Shown in pieces: positions 60,101 through 64,000 of a stretch of DNA of 64,000 nucleotides. Position 1 is the first letter of the stretch. Each line of letters opens with the position of its first letter. A model generated the notes under the pieces. It was not told the DNA's origin. It searched no databases and saw nothing but the letters and a program-made list of their open reading frames with translations. This DNA comes from Strongyloides papillosus. Lineage: Eukaryota > Nematoda > Chromadorea > Rhabditida > Strongyloididae. The position numbers were made by a program, and so were the translations under genes. Location: positions 372,001-436,000 of the forward strand of contig SRSI01000055.1 in NCBI GenBank assembly GCA_005656395.1. Reading direction: 5' to 3'.

Positions 60101-61007
60101 AATATAGATAAAAAAAGTACACAATAATGATTCTTAAGAAAATATAATAAATATTCAACAATCTAAATATTGCACTTAAAATAATGGGAGCATGAATGGT
60201 TTTTACATGATAGAAGCAACTTCACAAATTATTTTATAATTTCATGTTATACAGAAAAAGTAATAAGGGCCTTATAATATGATATATATTTATATATAAA
60301 TATTTTTCTGTTAATAGAATAAAGGAATGACCATACTATGATATATATATAAATAATAAAAATATTAGGGTGGAGTAAAAGTAATGAAATGAAAAAGATT
60401 ACTCATCTTTCCTGGAAATAAGACAAAGTGTTGATTTACAAAAATTTTATTTTTATCAAATGATAAAATACACAAAAAAAGAAGTCAAAAAGTTAAATTA
60501 ATACTTAAATAATAATGATTGGTATTTTGAGAATAGTAATTGGAGAAGAGTGAATAGCTGACAATTAGCTAAACTTGTTAAAATTACATCAACCATAAAA
60601 TTAAAATAATTTGTAACAATATAATATATTTAAAAATAGAAATATTAAATATTATAATATCCAAAAGGAAAATAAAATTTAAATGTCAATATATTAAGAT
60701 AAAATTGGAAAAAAATAATATTTAAATAGCTCAATTTGTGTTCCTCATTATATTACATGCTAAGATTAAAAAGTTTTAACTATCAATGCATCTCTATCTA
60801 TTTTCTCTCCTCGATCTTCACACATAAATTTATTATTTTACCCTTTTCTTTGTGATATCCTAATTAACATCATTATAAATTTTACAACATTTAAAATAAT
60901 ATATTAAATTTTTTTAATTTTTAAACCTTGTTTTAAAACTTACTTCCACGAGTTCTACTTCTTAATGGGTCTGCGTAAGGTGATGGTCTTGTTGTTGGTT
61001 GAGGCAT
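57176..61007 (-). CDS. Innexin with two alternative first exons
   Basis: Common exons 58828-58638 and 58591-57176. Two first exons fit the same phase: 59846-59396 (long, isoform of 685 residues) and 61007-60944 (short, MPQPTTRPSPYADPLRSRTR, 556 residues). The innexin body has TM1 in YFYTSSFLIMMAVLVSFKQ, two Cys in the first outer loop (LECWVPAQF, YCWAQNTYWVP), the family signature YYQWVPFF before TM2, PRVTLCDFEV and HSVQCVLVINIF for the second loop, and TM4 IFILIWLWFSLLLVATTF. A Ser/Pro/Thr-rich cytosolic tail of about 120 residues follows. Innexins make gap junctions or hemichannels. The different N-termini, which in this family lie at the pore mouth, imply alternative promoters. Introns: 46 bp, then 567 bp and 2.1 kb to the first exons. 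Confidence 0.9.
59866..59912. repeat. AT dinucleotide repeat
   Basis: Two runs of alternating TA with a short break, directly upstream of the longer innexin first exon. Confidence 0.8.
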
Positions 61008-64000
61008 ATTTGTTCATTTGTCTTTCTTTATCTTCTAATTCAGACAACCATGTCTGAATTTTGAGTTTATACTTTTTCTATACTTTGTAAATATTTTTAT
61101 ACAGAAAAATTATATATGAATTGTTCTTTTGTAATTATTTTTTCCTCAAATATTTCTATCTTTTTTTGTTGCAAAAGTGTTTAACAGTAGGATAATTATA
61201 AATTATTTCCAAAGGTACTGTATCGCAAATACTTTATTTTAACTTTAATTGATGATTCTTAGCTGTGAAAGATAAATTATTATAGAATGAATATGTTTAT
61301 TTAGAAAAAAATGACAAATAATTGATATATATTAATTAAAATGTCTGAAAATGGTAAAAAACATATTAAAAATTAGTGCAAATCGAAAGTTGAAATAAAA
61401 AACTTGAGTTTATATTATTTAAAATATAAATTACTTATTTATTCCTTAGTCATAACAAACTTTAAAAGTACTGTTAACGTATAAATAAAAATAGGAAAAA
61501 ATTTTCCATTAAAAGAAGTATCATTCGCTAGTTTAAGGTACCAAAAGCGTGAAAAAGTTAGATGTATATTAAAAAGATATCAAGGGAACGGAATCGAAAA
61601 AGGTGGCAAAATAAGATAAGTTTAATTGACCTTAAAAGAGTTTATTTACATATAATAATAATTATTGGTTAGAAGCAATTTGCAGAGAGACGATAGGAAA
61701 GGTAAATTAAAAATGAATAAAAATTTTCTAAATGAATTGTTTTAAAAATGAGACATTTTTATAACGTTGGATAAATACATATAATAAATATAATTGTTGA
61801 CATTTAAAAAATATTAATAAAGAGGTAAATATAATAAATATTTCTTTTTTAATTTTCTTGAATGAATGCAACAAATATTTTACAATTTTAAGCATGCAAT
61901 AGAAACAATGATCCAAAAAAAATATATATTGTGCTTATTAAAAAATAAATGAAAGAGGTTGTATGAAAAGAATATATAGTTGAAAAATATGACTGTTATT
62001 AGGGTAATGTAGTTGTTAATTATAGTAGTGTAATTAAGAGAAAGAAAATATTAGCTTTATTTAGACATATCTAAACAGTTTTAAAAGATTCATATCTATC
62101 ATTTTTTTTTAAAAAAAAGAGATATTTTATCATTATCGAACAAAAAACTTAATACTCAATGAATTAAATATCGCATAAATTAACTTTTTAACATTAATAA
62201 TATAATAATATATTTTTATAACCAATATGTATATTTTTAGTAACACATTTGTCAATTTAATAATAATAATAATAAATTTTAATGAAGAAAGTTGGTAGAT
62301 AATAAAGAAACGTGTAAAAGTTTTTGGGAAAGAAGCATTAAAATGGGCATGATAAGTATATGTTAAAAATTAAAAGGGTTATATTTATGAAAATACACAT
62401 GTGTGATAAGTTTTAATATAAAACATAAAGATTGGAAGATATATTGGATGATTCAAATTTTATAAACTAAAAAGATAAGGTCACATAATAGGAAAGACAT
62501 TTAAAAGTCAAAGGATCATATGGAGAGCATAATTACATATATTTCTATGGATGTTTATATAGAATTTTTTTTATTACAAACTCATGGTCATTTGTCAATT
62601 GATAAAAAAAGTTGCTATCTATTTTTTTATCTCAATATAAAAGTTTTTTATGTACACTTTTACAGGATAAGGGAAATAAAAGGAAGATTTTAGTTTAATG
62701 AATTAAAAGACATCATTAGTAAAAGAGATATAAAGAAAAGAATGGAGATATTATAATAAAAAAGTTTCGTATAATTATTACACGAAAATATTATTTTTAA
62801 AATAAAATTTTTTCACTATTAAACAAATCCACTATTGAATAAATGATAGTGTAAAAAAATTTAAAAAATTATTTAACTTGTAAAACATTTCCAAAGTTAT
62901 CAAAATTACAATGATAAAAATTTTTTTAATTTAATAGAAATTTATTACACTAGATGGCATATGGTATAAAAGTAATAGATGAAAAAGGATGTTAAATATA
63001 TTTCATGAAAATTGTCATTAATTTAGAGATATTAAAACTTTTGTTCTAATATAAACCATGTAAAGAAATAAAAATAATAGTATAGTATTAATTAAAGTAT
63101 TACATATCCTGATATTTAATAAAGGTTTTTTTAGACTTTTTACAACAATGAAATAAAATATATTTTAAAAATGTTTAGTAATGATAAAAATATAATCACT
63201 CAGATAAAATGCCATGTAATTTTTATCACATCATCTAATATATCTATTTTTGTCAAATAATACATGTATTTTGGTAAAAGTGCCAAAAATAAGAATGTAA
63301 TGGGTTATTATATAATATATTCTAATAGAATATTACAAGGACCAAAATGTTACTATTGATAAGAAAGTAAAAGTATAATTTATTAGATACCTTCTTAATT
63401 ATTATGGCAATATTTTTATTTTGACAAAAACTAGAGTAGATATACACATAAAAGTTATTTATTATAAAATCATTTATAGAATATTTAAAGGCCATTTTTA
63501 AAATATATGTTATTTTTATATATTAAGAAAATTTAAACCATAAAATGACTTTTCTTAATCATACGAGGAAGAAAATATATTTAAAACGTTAGATACACAA
63601 TAAAAAAAATAAATTTTAGACCTGGAGTAAATATCTCACGAATAAGAAGTGGATTTAATAAATTAACATAATTTAACACATATCCAGTTTCATTTCTAAT
63701 AATTTTCACATAGCTATTTAAGATTTTCGGTTGACAAAATCTCAGAATATGTATCGGCGATTTTTTATTTATATATAGGATAAATACATACAAAATATTA
63801 TTATTTTCCATACATTAAATAATGATAGAGAGATATATAATATTATTTTCATTTACCATTTAAGTTTGTATAATTTTATTTTTCAACTACCAATTAAAAT
63901 TCACCTTTAAAGATAAAGTTTTATTTAAAAATCCAATAATTACAAATTTGTAATAATCTTTGAATAAATTTATTTTACCGTCCCTTTTTATAACTAATAA
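61008..64000. other. AT-rich region without a supported gene
   Basis: Upstream of the distal innexin promoter. One minus-strand block (63811 to about 63,620) has a hydrophobic-polar frame (HILRFCQPKILNSYVKI) ending at a possible donor and might be an exon of a gene beyond the right edge; support is weak. An AAT trinucleotide run lies near 62,257. Confidence 0.45.

Overview
The window is nuclear DNA of a nematode, most likely of the Strongyloides/Parastrongyloides group. It is extremely AT-rich, genes have few introns of about 38-60 bp with GT..AG ends, and the gene families are nematode ones: a DMSR-like neuropeptide receptor, a divergent nuclear hormone receptor, Srt-type and other serpentine chemoreceptors, T20D4.11-like (DUF19) secreted proteins, a cuticle collagen with a subtilisin-type cleavage site and an innexin. 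The genus is inferred from composition and gene style, not proven. Most genes here are spliced; exon joins were placed by reading phase and protein-family continuity.

Left arm (1-14,000): the 3' part of a neuropeptide GPCR (+), a four-exon Core-2/I-branching glycosyltransferase (-), a three-exon nuclear hormone receptor (-), a four-exon homologue of vertebrate R3HDM4 (+) and a three-exon secreted proline/glycine-rich protein (+) with an unusually long first intron.

Transposon block (about 14,280-31,720): a short deleted Ty3/Gypsy-like element with about 205-bp LTRs and an ATAT target duplication (15,205-18,644, minus sense); decayed DNA-transposon-like coding remnants (18,980-20,325); an old degraded repeat present on both sides of a second element; and a 7.5-kb Gypsy-like element with about 370-bp LTRs (23,274-30,832, minus sense). 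The second element has gag with two zinc knuckles, then a membrane-type cysteine-containing region in the same frame, then pol, then an extra ORF reaching the 3' LTR. Both elements carry frameshifts and stops and look dead. The block ends abruptly inside a truncated DUF19 gene.

Tandem-array region (31,719-46,300): DUF19 secreted protein genes (three intact, one decayed copy, one 3' fragment) are interleaved with a tandem chemoreceptor cluster (two intact, one pseudogene) and with short duplicated non-coding units. The three intact DUF19 genes share about 400 bp of upstream DNA with an 18-bp palindromic double TGATAA site at the same distance from the start codon.

Right arm (47,380-61,010): two unrecognised but well-formed spliced genes (+), a Na+/K+-ATPase beta subunit (-), a cuticle collagen (+) divergent from it, a small secreted Gly-rich protein (-), an Srt chemoreceptor (-) and an innexin (-) with two alternative first exons. 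The last 3 kb holds no supported gene.
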